A stretch of DNA of 7,785 nucleotides from Acidobacteriota bacterium. Its GTDB lineage: Bacteria; Acidobacteriota; Terriglobia; Bryobacterales; Bryobacteraceae. The stretch lies in assembly GCA_016871135.1 (NCBI GenBank), contig VFZQ01000233.1, forward strand, positions 1-7,785. Reading direction: 5' to 3'. A program made the position numbers and the translations under genes. The notes beneath the pieces are model-generated. The model was not told the DNA's origin. It worked only from the letters and a program-made list of their open reading frames with translations, and searched no databases. Of the stretch, positions 1 through 6,876 are shown in pieces (position 1 is the first letter of the stretch; each line of letters opens with the position of its first letter).

Positions 1-93
1 AACTGGTCGCACGCCGAGGACATCGAACGGCAAGCCGCCGCTGGGACGCTGCGCAAGAATCCGACACTGGAGAAACTCGACCATGCTGCCTGA
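1..93 (+). CDS. 3' end of the gene upstream of nuoC (possibly nuoB), partial
   Basis: Frame 1 is open from the window edge to a TGA at 91-93 and encodes about 30 residues, hydrophilic and rich in charged residues and alanine, ending in LEKLDHAA. The stop lies inside the start of nuoC, an 11-base overlap that fits an operon neighbour. In the usual nuo order this would be the C-terminus of NuoB, the subunit that carries cluster N2. However, the visible tail does not contain the familiar NuoB C-terminal stretch around the last cluster cysteine and following helix, which would have to lie further upstream. The assignment therefore rests on position alone. It could also be another small gene inserted before nuoC. 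Confidence 0.5.
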   Translation, partial: NWSHAEDIERQAAAGTLRKNPTLEKLDHAA

Positions 94-535
94 GAACTTG
101 CTGGACCCCTCGCTGGTCTTGAACACCTCTACCGCTCTCGACGAACTGACGCTGGAAATTGTTCCGGAAAAAATTCTGGAAGCCCTGCGCGCGCTGAAGG
201 CGCAGAAGTTTGAGCGCTTCGTTTCCGTCACGGCCGTTGACCGGTATCCGATGGAGCCGCGCTTCGAAGTCGTCTATCACATGCAGTCCGTGGCGCGGAA
301 CCTGCGCGTGCGGCTGAAGTGCCGTGTTACCGGCGACAACCCAAAGATTGCGTCCGCGACCGTTGTGTACGCGGCGGCCAATTGGTACGAGCGCGAGGCG
401 TTCGATTTGTTTGGCATCGATTTTGAGGGGCATCCGAATCTGACCCGGATCATGATGCCCGATTTCTGGCAAGGCCATCCGTTGCGGCGGGACTACCCCG
501 TGCACGGCCACAAGTACGACTACAAGAGTGAATAA
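83..535 (+). CDS. nuoC: NADH-quinone oxidoreductase subunit C (30 kDa subunit)
   Basis: This 150-residue protein is the 30 kDa-type subunit of complex I. It sits in the peripheral connecting arm against NuoD and has no cofactor of its own. The family signature is clear at residues 103-138, containing EREAFDLFGIDFEGHP, then the RIMMPDFW stretch and GHPLRRDYP. The N-terminal half has the usual alpha/beta fold pattern with FVSVTAVDRYP at about 46-56. The length suits a stand-alone NuoC, and it ends shortly after the signature, so nuoC and nuoD are not fused here as they are in E. coli. The ATG at 83 is preceded by GGAG at 69-72 with a 10-base spacer and overlaps the upstream stop by 11 bases, suggesting coupled translation. 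Confidence 0.96.
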   Translation: MLPENLLDPSLVLNTSTALDELTLEIVPEKILEALRALKAQKFERFVSVTAVDRYPMEPRFEVVYHMQSVARNLRVRLKCRVTGDNPKIASATVVYAAANWYEREAFDLFGIDFEGHPNLTRIMMPDFWQGHPLRRDYPVHGHKYDYKSE

Positions 536-559
536 AGAGGAGTTGGGCCACCCTCCTCT
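536..559 (+). promoter_or_regulatory. Hairpin in the nuoC-nuoD intergenic gap
   Basis: AGAGGAG at 536-542 is perfectly complementary to CTCCTCT at 553-559, giving a 7-bp stem with a 10-base loop. It begins at the first base after the nuoC stop codon. No T-run follows, so it is unlikely to be an intrinsic terminator. The left arm looks like a Shine-Dalgarno sequence but is about 60 bases from the nuoD start. An RNA processing, stability or translation-tuning role is possible but is inference. Confidence 0.45.
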
Positions 560-583
560 CGCGCAGCGACGAACCCGTAATAC

Positions 584-595
584 AGGGGAAGCCCT
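584..595 (+). promoter_or_regulatory. nuoD ribosome binding site, partly self-complementary
   Basis: AGGGGAA at 584-590 is the best purine-rich ribosome binding site before the nuoD ATG at 602, with an 11-base spacer. AGGG at 584-587 can pair with CCCT at 592-595 around a four-base loop, so the site could be weakly sequestered. A 4-bp stem is small and may be chance. Confidence 0.45.
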
Positions 596-601
596 ACAAC
601 C

Positions 602-1813
602 ATGAGCCACACGATCACAGCGGAACCCGAAGAAAAACAAAGCAGCCACACGCGGCGCATGACCCTGAACATGGGTCCACAGCACCCGTCGACGCACGGC
701 GTGTTGCGCGTGGTTCTGGAGTTGGACGGGGAATCGATTTTCAAAGCGACGCCGGACATCGGCTTCTTGCACACGGGCATCGAGAAGCAGTGCGAGGCGT
801 TGAACTGGCACCAGGTGATCACGCTGACCGATCGCGTCGACTACCTGGCAAACCTCTCGAACAACCTCTGCTACAGCCTGGCCGTTGAGAAGTTGCTCCA
901 GATGGAGATTCCGCCCAAGGCCCAATACCTGCGTGTGTTGCTCGCCGAGTTGACACGCATCAATAGCCACCTGGTCTGGCTGGGAACCCACGCGCTCGAC
1001 ATTGGCGCGATGACGGTGTTCTTCCTCTGCTTCCGCGAGCGCGAAGACATTCTCCGCCTGTTCGAGATGTTCTCGGGCCAACGCCTGATGACTTCCTACA
1101 TTCGAATCGGCGGGCTGGCGCTGGAGCCTCCGCGCGGTTGGGAAAAGCGCGTGAAGACGTTTATCGACGGGTTGCCGAGCAAGATCGACGAATACGAATC
1201 GCTGCTGAACACGAATCCGATCTGGTTGAAGCGGACCAAGGGCGTGGGCAAGATCTCGGTAGAAGAAATGCTTGAAATCGGCTTGACCGGGCCGTGTATC
1301 CGCGGTGCCGGCATTCCGTTCGACGCACGCAAGATGACGCCCTATTCGAGCTACGAGAAGTTCCAGTTCGAAGTGCCGACCTCGACCGATAACGACGTGT
1401 ACGCCCGGTACGAATGCCGTGTGCGCGAGATGCGCGAGTCGGCCAAAATCGTGCAGCAGGCCATGGCCGGGATGCCGGAAGGCCCTGTGCAAGCCGATGC
1501 GCCGAAGGCCGTGCTGCCGGAACGCGAGCGGATGAAGACGCAGATGGAGTCGCTGATCTATCACTTCAAGATCGTGACGGAAGGCATCAGCGTACCGGTG
1601 GGCGAAGTATTTCAAGTGGTCGAGTCGCCGCGTGGCGAACTCGGCTATTACGTGGTCAGCGATGGGACGGCGAAGCCGCTGCGGGTGCACATGCGCACGC
1701 CGAGCTTCGGCAATCTGCAAGGGCTGCCGAATATGATCGAGAGCCGGGGCATCGCGGATTCGATCGCGATCATGGGAAGTTTGGATTTCGTACTGGGAGA
1801 TTGCGACCGATGA
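602..1813 (+). CDS. nuoD: NADH-quinone oxidoreductase subunit D (49 kDa subunit)
   Basis: This 403-residue protein is the 49 kDa subunit, descended from the large subunit of [NiFe] hydrogenases. With NuoB and NuoH it forms the quinone reduction site. The signature MGPQHPSTHGVLR is at residues 24-36. H32 and Y81 have the same 49-residue spacing as His38 and Tyr87 of Thermus Nqo4, the residues that contact the quinone headgroup. Other conserved stretches are FLHTGIEK (55-62), NSHLVWLGTHALDIGA (121-136) and RTPSFGNLQGLP (365-376). As expected for complex I, the nickel-binding cysteines of hydrogenases are lacking; the C-terminus reads LGDCDR. Length is normal. A later ATG at 659 would also keep the signature, but 602 has a better ribosome binding site. 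The stop overlaps the nuoE start as ATGA. Confidence 0.98.
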   Translation: MSHTITAEPEEKQSSHTRRMTLNMGPQHPSTHGVLRVVLELDGESIFKATPDIGFLHTGIEKQCEALNWHQVITLTDRVDYLANLSNNLCYSLAVEKLLQMEIPPKAQYLRVLLAELTRINSHLVWLGTHALDIGAMTVFFLCFREREDILRLFEMFSGQRLMTSYIRIGGLALEPPRGWEKRVKTFIDGLPSKIDEYESLLNTNPIWLKRTKGVGKISVEEMLEIGLTGPCIRGAGIPFDARKMTPYSSYEKFQFEVPTSTDNDVYARYECRVREMRESAKIVQQAMAGMPEGPVQADAPKAVLPERERMKTQMESLIYHFKIVTEGISVPVGEVFQVVESPRGELGYYVVSDGTAKPLRVHMRTPSFGNLQGLPNMIESRGIADSIAIMGSLDFVLGDCDR

Positions 1814-2283
1814 CGTTTTCCCCGCAATTGGAAGCCCGTTTCGCGGAGCTGCTGACGCATTATCCGGAAGGCCGGCAACGCGGCGCGTTGATACCGATGC
1901 TGATGTACGCGCAGGATGAAGTAGGCGCGGTGACGCAGGAGTTGATGGAAGAGTTGGCCAAGCGGCTGGGCATCACGACTCTGCAGGTCGATGAGGTCAC
2001 CGGCTACTACTCGATGCTGCATAAGAAGCCGCAGGGCAAGTACCACGTTCAAGTTTGCACGAACGTGGCTTGCATGCTGCGTGGCGGCGCCGAACTGTAC
2101 GACCACGCTTGCAAGAAGCTGAATCTCGGGCACAAGCAGACGGCGGCCGATGGAAAGTTCTCGCTCGAAGAAGTCGAATGCATCGGCGCGTGTTCGTGGG
2201 CGCCGGCGATTCAGGTCAACTACGACTTCCATCACGAAGTGACCACCGGCAAGCTGGACGAGATTCTGGAGGGACTGAAGTGA
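1810..2283 (+). CDS. nuoE: NADH-quinone oxidoreductase subunit E (24 kDa subunit)
   Basis: This 157-residue thioredoxin-fold subunit carries the [2Fe-2S] cluster N1a next to FMN in the NADH-oxidising module. Its four ligands are visible as C83-x4-C88 (in VCTNVACML) and C124-x3-C128 (in ECIGACSWAP), the usual NuoE spacing. The N-terminal helical part contains the family motif EVTGYYSMLHKKPQG at residues 62-76. The frame stays open upstream inside nuoD, but the ATG at 1810 is chosen because it overlaps the nuoD stop by four bases (ATGA), has GGGAG at 1795-1799, and gives a normal NuoE N-terminus. The upstream extension would be an arginine-rich shadow of nuoD. It overlaps nuoF at its 3' end. 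Confidence 0.97.
   Translation: MTFSPQLEARFAELLTHYPEGRQRGALIPMLMYAQDEVGAVTQELMEELAKRLGITTLQVDEVTGYYSMLHKKPQGKYHVQVCTNVACMLRGGAELYDHACKKLNLGHKQTAADGKFSLEEVECIGACSWAPAIQVNYDFHHEVTTGKLDEILEGLK
2268..2282 (+). promoter_or_regulatory. Ribosome binding site and GTG start of nuoF
   Basis: GGAGGG at 2268-2273 lies six bases before a GTG at 2280-2282. The GTG overlaps the nuoE TGA as GTGA. This strong site inside the end of nuoE decides the nuoF start in favour of GTG over any upstream ATG in the same frame and suggests translational coupling of nuoE and nuoF. Confidence 0.8.
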
Positions 2284-3587
2284 AGCTCTACAACGAACCG
2301 AGTCCGTTAGAGACGAGAGTCATCTCCAAGCGTTTTGGCACTCAGAACTCATGGCGGGTCGATACATATCTGGCGACGGGTGGCATGCAGGCGTTCAAGA
2401 AAGCCTGCGAGATGACGCAGGATCAGATTATCGATGAAGTGAAGGCTTCGTCGCTGCGAGGCCGCGGCGGCGCGGGATTCCCGACGGGCATGAAGTGGAG
2501 CTTCGTGCCGCGGCAAAGCGAGTTGCCGAAGTACATCGTCGTCAACGCGGATGAATCCGAACCGGGCACCTGCAAAGACCGGCTTTTGATGGAGCACGAT
2601 CCGATCCAGATGGTCGAGGGAATTCTGATCGCGGCGAAAGCGGTCGGCGCTTCCAAGGGCTGGGTGTACATTCGCGGCGAGTACCGCTACCTTATCGATC
2701 ACATGGACGCGGTGCTGAAGGAGTGCTACGAGCGAAATCTGCTCGGCAAGAACATTCTCGGCACGGGTTTCGACTTCGATCTTTACACACAGACCGGCGC
2801 GGGCGCGTACGAGTGCGGCGAGGAATCGGCGCTGCTTGAGTCTCTTGAAGGCAAACGCGGCGTGCCGCGGATTCGTCCGCCATTCCCGGCTGTCAGCGGC
2901 GCGTTTCAATGCCCGACGGTGCTGAACAACGTCGAGACGTTTTCGACGGTGCCTGCGATTCTCAATGGCGGCGGCAAGTGGTACGCCGACTTGGGCACGC
3001 CGCGCAACGGCGGCACGCGGTTGGTGTGTCTGGCGGGTCACGTCAATAAGCCCGGTGTTTACGAAGTTCCGCTGGGCATGAACATGATGTACTTCCTCAA
3101 CGAAATCGGCGGCGGGATGTTGGGCGGCCGGAAGTTGAAGGCGATTATTCCGGGCGGTTCTTCGTGTCCGATTCTGAGCGCCGAAGAGTGCGACGTCGCG
3201 ATGGATTACGACACGATGGCGAAGGCCGGCACGATGCTCGGTTCGGGCGGCATGATGGTGATGGACGAGACCACCGACATGGTCAAGGTCGCGTTGCGCA
3301 TCATGCGGTTCTACAACCACGAAAGTTGCGGCTGGTGCATTCCGTGCCGCGAGGGCACAACGTGGCTGCGCAAGATGCTGGCGCGTATCGTGGACGGAAA
3401 CGGAGCGGCGCGCGACGTCGATTTGATCGGCGATCTGGCGCAATCGATGCTTGGCCGCACGTTCTGCCCGCTTGGCGATGCCGCGGCGCTGCCGACGATC
3501 TCGCTGATCAAGAAATGGCGTCCGGAGTTCGAAGCCTATGTGGCGAAGAATCCGTTCGCTTCCACCGAACTGGTGCAGGTGGCCTAA
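2280..3587 (+). CDS. nuoF: NADH-quinone oxidoreductase subunit F (51 kDa, NADH and FMN binding)
   Basis: This 435-residue subunit oxidises NADH through FMN and passes electrons to cluster N3. The glycine-rich nucleotide loop GRGGAGFPTGMKWSF is at residues 61-75. VVNADESEPGTCKDR (87-101) and GAYECGEESALLESLEGKRG (175-194) are the flavin/NADH fold signatures. The N3 [4Fe-4S] ligands are C350, C353 and C356 (SCGWCIPCREGT) and C396 (TFCPLGDAA). Length matches the family. Starting at the GTG at 2280 gives the N-terminus MKLYNEPSPLETRV; the same frame runs on upstream into nuoE, but that part is a shadow. The gene ends nine bases before nuoG. Nothing appears missing. Confidence 0.98.
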   Translation: MKLYNEPSPLETRVISKRFGTQNSWRVDTYLATGGMQAFKKACEMTQDQIIDEVKASSLRGRGGAGFPTGMKWSFVPRQSELPKYIVVNADESEPGTCKDRLLMEHDPIQMVEGILIAAKAVGASKGWVYIRGEYRYLIDHMDAVLKECYERNLLGKNILGTGFDFDLYTQTGAGAYECGEESALLESLEGKRGVPRIRPPFPAVSGAFQCPTVLNNVETFSTVPAILNGGGKWYADLGTPRNGGTRLVCLAGHVNKPGVYEVPLGMNMMYFLNEIGGGMLGGRKLKAIIPGGSSCPILSAEECDVAMDYDTMAKAGTMLGSGGMMVMDETTDMVKVALRIMRFYNHESCGWCIPCREGTTWLRKMLARIVDGNGAARDVDLIGDLAQSMLGRTFCPLGDAAALPTISLIKKWRPEFEAYVAKNPFASTELVQVA

Positions 3588-3596
3588 GGAGCAAGG

Positions 3597-5675
3597 ATGT
3601 CGAATCTGGTGAAGCTGACGATCAACGACACGCCGGTGGAAGCGCCGGCGGGTACGCTGCTGATCGACGCGGCAAAGACGGCGGGCATCGAAATACCTGC
3701 GTTTTGCTACTACGAAGGCATGTCGCTGCAAGCGGCGTGCCGCATGTGTCTGGTCGAAATCGAAAAAGCTCCGAAGCTGATGGCGGCCTGTGTTGTGCCG
3801 GTAGCCGAAGGCATGGTGGTGCGCACCGAGTCCGAGGCCGTCGTCAAGGCGCGGAAGACGACGCTTGAGTTCCTGTTGACGAATCATCCGCTCGATTGCC
3901 CGGTGTGCGACAAGGGCGGCGAGTGCGAACTGCAGGACATGGTTTTCAAGTACGGTGCGGGCGAATCGCGCTTCACCGAGGTGAAGCATCACGTGCCGGA
4001 AAAGCAGTGGAGTCCGGTGGTTTTCTACGACGGGCCGCGCTGCATTCTGTGTTATCGCTGCGTGCGTGTCTGTAATGAAGGCATGGGCGTGGGCGCTTTG
4101 GGCGTCGTCAACCGCGGCGTTGTTTCCGAAATCGCACCGTCGCACGGCGATCATCTTGAGTGCGATGAATGTGGATCGTGTATCGATATCTGCCCGGTGG
4201 GCGCGTTGACCTCCGGCGCGTATCGCTACAAGACGCGGCCGTGGGAGATGGAACATACGGGCACGATTTGCACGCATTGCTCCGATGGCTGCAAGACCAC
4301 GCTCGGCACGCGCAACGGCGAGATCGTTCGCGGTAACAATCGCGATCGTTCAGGCGTGAACGGTGAGTTTCTGTGCGTGAAGGGCCGGTATGCGTTCGAC
4401 TTCAACCATCACCCGGAACGGCTGCAAGCGCCGTTGCTGCGCGTGGATGGGAAGCTGGAAGAAGTTAGCTGGTCGCGCGCGCTGCAGGTGCTCGTCGAGA
4501 AGTTTAAGGCTGTGCGAGATGCCAAGGGCAACGTGGGTGTGATTGGCTCGACGCGCACTTCGAACGAAGAAGCGTTCCTGCTGCAGAAATTCGCGCGGAC
4601 GGTTTTCGGAACGAACAATATTGATCATCACCGTTCGGGCGATGTCGCCACGCTGCTCGATGCGTTGAGCGGAAAGACGGGCGCACTTGGGACGTCGGCC
4701 GATTGCTACACGTCGAAGGCCGTGTTAATTATCGGCGCGGATCTTTCGCAGCAACATCCGTTCCTGGCCAATCAGATCCGCGCGAACGTGCGGCATCAGA
4801 AGACTCCGGTGTACGTTGTCACGCCAGGCGCGGTACGCGAGGACAAGACGGCGAAAAAGGCCGTACGGGCCGGCGAGGATTGGCTGGCGGCGGTTGAAAA
4901 CCTGAAGAGTTCGCTCGCGAGCGAGAAAGAATTGCTCGTTGTCTTCGGCGACGCGGTGAAGGGTGAGGGGCTGCGGAAGCTAGTCGCTTTGGGCGATTCG
5001 CTAGGTATTCCCGTCAAGTACATCGCATTGGTCGATTACGCGAATTCCCGCGGCGCGATGGACATGGGCCTGTTGCCGGATTTGGGGCCTGGCTATCACG
5101 CGGTGGAAGGTAAGGCCGGTTTGACGCTGCCGCAGATGTTGGCAGCGACGGATCTGGATTTAGTCTGGGTCGTCGGTGCGAATCCGCTGAAGAATGCCTC
5201 ACTGGGATCCTCGAAGGCGTTCGTCGTTGTGCAGGATCTGTTCCGCACCGAGACAGCCGAACGCGCCGATCTGGTGTTGCCCGCGGCGTCGGCGTACGAG
5301 AAGAATGGTACGGTAACGAATACCTGCGGCGAAGTGCAGCGCTTGATGAAGGCCGCCGATACGGTTGGCGCGAAGACGGATCTGGCGATGTTCGGTTTGA
5401 TCGCGCGCGGCCTGGGTGTGAATCTCGGCAAGGTGGATGCGGACAATGTGTTCGCGGAAATCCAAAAAACAGTTCGTGGCTATAATGTTCCACTGCCGGT
5501 GATTGTCACTGGTGGCGCGGCGCAGACGCAGGCGGTGAACGGGCGAGTGCCGTCGAATGTGCTGCCGGAATTGATCCGGTCGGCCGGTGACACACTGTTC
5601 ACAACAGGCACGCTGACGAAGTACTCGAAAGTTTTGAATGAAGTGATGGAAGGCCCCGGCGGTCTTTACCGCTAG
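3597..5675 (+). CDS. nuoG: NADH-quinone oxidoreductase subunit G (75 kDa Fe-S subunit)
   Basis: This 692-residue subunit carries the Fe-S wire of the NADH module. A plant-type ferredoxin domain holds N1b (C37, C48, C51, C65). N5 ligands are H97, C101, C104 and C110 in NHPLDCPVCDKGGEC. N4 fits C149, C152, C155 and C199, and N7 fits C225, C228, C232 and C260; both match E. coli NuoG spacing. Four further cysteines, C159, C189, C192 and C195, complete a ferredoxin-like double [4Fe-4S] pattern not found in E. coli or Thermus. Residues from about 220 on form the molybdopterin-oxidoreductase-like domain, with ERADLVLPAASAYEKNGTV at 555-573. The protein is shorter than E. coli NuoG (908 aa) and closer in size to the mitochondrial form. 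AAGGAG at 3586-3591 supports the ATG. Confidence 0.97.
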   Translation: MSNLVKLTINDTPVEAPAGTLLIDAAKTAGIEIPAFCYYEGMSLQAACRMCLVEIEKAPKLMAACVVPVAEGMVVRTESEAVVKARKTTLEFLLTNHPLDCPVCDKGGECELQDMVFKYGAGESRFTEVKHHVPEKQWSPVVFYDGPRCILCYRCVRVCNEGMGVGALGVVNRGVVSEIAPSHGDHLECDECGSCIDICPVGALTSGAYRYKTRPWEMEHTGTICTHCSDGCKTTLGTRNGEIVRGNNRDRSGVNGEFLCVKGRYAFDFNHHPERLQAPLLRVDGKLEEVSWSRALQVLVEKFKAVRDAKGNVGVIGSTRTSNEEAFLLQKFARTVFGTNNIDHHRSGDVATLLDALSGKTGALGTSADCYTSKAVLIIGADLSQQHPFLANQIRANVRHQKTPVYVVTPGAVREDKTAKKAVRAGEDWLAAVENLKSSLASEKELLVVFGDAVKGEGLRKLVALGDSLGIPVKYIALVDYANSRGAMDMGLLPDLGPGYHAVEGKAGLTLPQMLAATDLDLVWVVGANPLKNASLGSSKAFVVVQDLFRTETAERADLVLPAASAYEKNGTVTNTCGEVQRLMKAADTVGAKTDLAMFGLIARGLGVNLGKVDADNVFAEIQKTVRGYNVPLPVIVTGGAAQTQAVNGRVPSNVLPELIRSAGDTLFTTGTLTKYSKVLNEVMEGPGGLYR

Positions 5676-5687
5676 GAACGGGAACAC

Positions 5688-6872
5688 ATGGACTTTCTCC
5701 TCGTATCCATTATCAAAATGCTGATCATCGCGCCGGCGCTGCTGGCGACGCTCGCCTACATCGTGTGGGTGGAGCGCAAGGTGATCGCCCACGTGCAGTT
5801 GCGCGTTGGGCCGTACTTTGTCGGGCCGCACGGTTTGTTGCAACCGATCGCCGACGCCGTAAAGCTGCTGACCAAGGAAGACTTCATTCCGAGCGGCGTG
5901 AATCACTTCTTTTACTGGCTAGCCCCGTGGCTGGGCCTGATGTTCGCGGTAACGGGCATCGCCGTGATTCCGTTCGGGCCTGTTGTTGAGATTTTTGGCG
6001 TGAAGACGAATCTGGGCTTGGCGGATTTGAACATCGGCCTATTGTGGATTTTGGGTTTGGCCGGCATGGGTGTTTATGGCATCGCGCTCGCTGGTTGGAG
6101 TTCGAACAATAAATACGCCCTGTTGGGCGGACTGCGCAGCTCGGCGCAGATGATCAGCTACGAACTGCCAATGGCGCTGGCCCTTGCCGCGCCGCTGCTG
6201 CTCTCGAATTCGCTGAATTTGCGCGAAGTCGTCACCACGCAAGAGGGCTTTGTTTTCGGATTCATTCCGAACTGGAACCTGTTCACCGGTTTTCAGATCG
6301 TCGGTTTCGTCGCCTACATGATGTGCGGATTCGCCGAAACGAACCGCATCCCGTTCGACTTGCCGGAAGCCGAAAACGAATTGGTCGCCGGCTTCCACAG
6401 CGAGTATTCATCGATGAAGTTCGCGGCGTTCTTCATGGCCGAATATTGCAACATGGTCATCGTTTGCTCGGTGGCGACTGCGCTGTTCCTTGGCGGATGG
6501 CATCCGATCGTGCCCGAGGCGATTTCGCCGCTGGTTCCGACGGCGCTGTTCGCGCTCTTCGGCGTTACGCTGCTCTATCACGGCATGAATCCCGGCCGCC
6601 CTTCGGACCGCAAGACCTTCCCGGTTTTCGGCGTGATCATGCTGGCGATCGCGGCGGTCTTCATGGCCCCGTACATTGGGCCGATCGTGACGCCGCTGTT
6701 CTGGTTCCTCGGCAAAGTCGGGTTCCTGCTGTTCTTCTTTATCTGGGTGCGCGCGACGCTGCCCCGTTTCCGGTACGACCAGCTCATGAAAATCGCATGG
6801 CTGTTCCTGTTCCCGGTTTCATTGATCAACCTCTTGCTCACGGCATTCGGCGTGACGTTCTTCGGGAAGTAA
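5688..6872 (+). CDS. nuoH: NADH-quinone oxidoreductase subunit H (quinone channel membrane subunit)
   Basis: This 394-residue membrane protein joins the peripheral arm to the membrane arm and forms the entry to the quinone chamber. Family signatures include YIVWVERKVIAHVQLRVGP (24-42), LLQPIADAVKLLTKEDFIP (50-68) and the acidic cytoplasmic loop AETNRIPFDLPEAENELVAGF at 216-236. WVRATLPRFRYDQLM is at 353-367. It is longer than the 325-residue E. coli protein, mainly because of an insertion of about 60 residues between FLGGWHP (267-273) and PLFWFLGK (336-343). The insertion has two hydrophobic stretches, about 283-298 and 311-331. The ATG follows the nuoG stop by 12 bases with GGGA at 5680-5683. 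nuoJ follows four bases downstream; nuoI, expected in between, is absent. Confidence 0.97.
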   Translation: MDFLLVSIIKMLIIAPALLATLAYIVWVERKVIAHVQLRVGPYFVGPHGLLQPIADAVKLLTKEDFIPSGVNHFFYWLAPWLGLMFAVTGIAVIPFGPVVEIFGVKTNLGLADLNIGLLWILGLAGMGVYGIALAGWSSNNKYALLGGLRSSAQMISYELPMALALAAPLLLSNSLNLREVVTTQEGFVFGFIPNWNLFTGFQIVGFVAYMMCGFAETNRIPFDLPEAENELVAGFHSEYSSMKFAAFFMAEYCNMVIVCSVATALFLGGWHPIVPEAISPLVPTALFALFGVTLLYHGMNPGRPSDRKTFPVFGVIMLAIAAVFMAPYIGPIVTPLFWFLGKVGFLLFFFIWVRATLPRFRYDQLMKIAWLFLFPVSLINLLLTAFGVTFFGK

Positions 6873-6876
6873 AACC

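Noticed and set aside
543..605. A 20-codon TTG-started mini-ORF in the nuoC-nuoD gap ending at the nuoD start
   Set aside because: The purine-rich AGAGGAG abuts the TTG with no spacer, and the encoded peptide has no recognisable features. It is not a plausible leader without further evidence.
3164..3868. A 234-codon + strand frame overlapping the nuoF-nuoG junction
   Set aside because: It is an Arg/Gly-rich alternate-frame shadow. Both overlapping genes have full family motifs in their own frames.
2349..4277. A 642-codon open frame on the - strand across nuoF and nuoG
   Set aside because: It lies opposite two clearly conserved genes, and its translation is a low-complexity His/Arg/Ala-rich sequence with no recognisable domain. 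It is a codon-bias shadow of GC-rich third positions.
5481..5486. A perfect TATAAT inside nuoG as a possible internal promoter for nuoH onward
   Set aside because: There is no TTGACA-like element 16-18 bases upstream and no extended -10 TG. It falls within conserved-frame coding sequence, so chance is the simpler explanation.
5199..5906. A 235-codon - strand open frame across the nuoG-nuoH junction
   Set aside because: Its composition is rich in His, Arg and Gln, it has no recognisable motif, and it is antisense to conserved segments of NuoG and NuoH.
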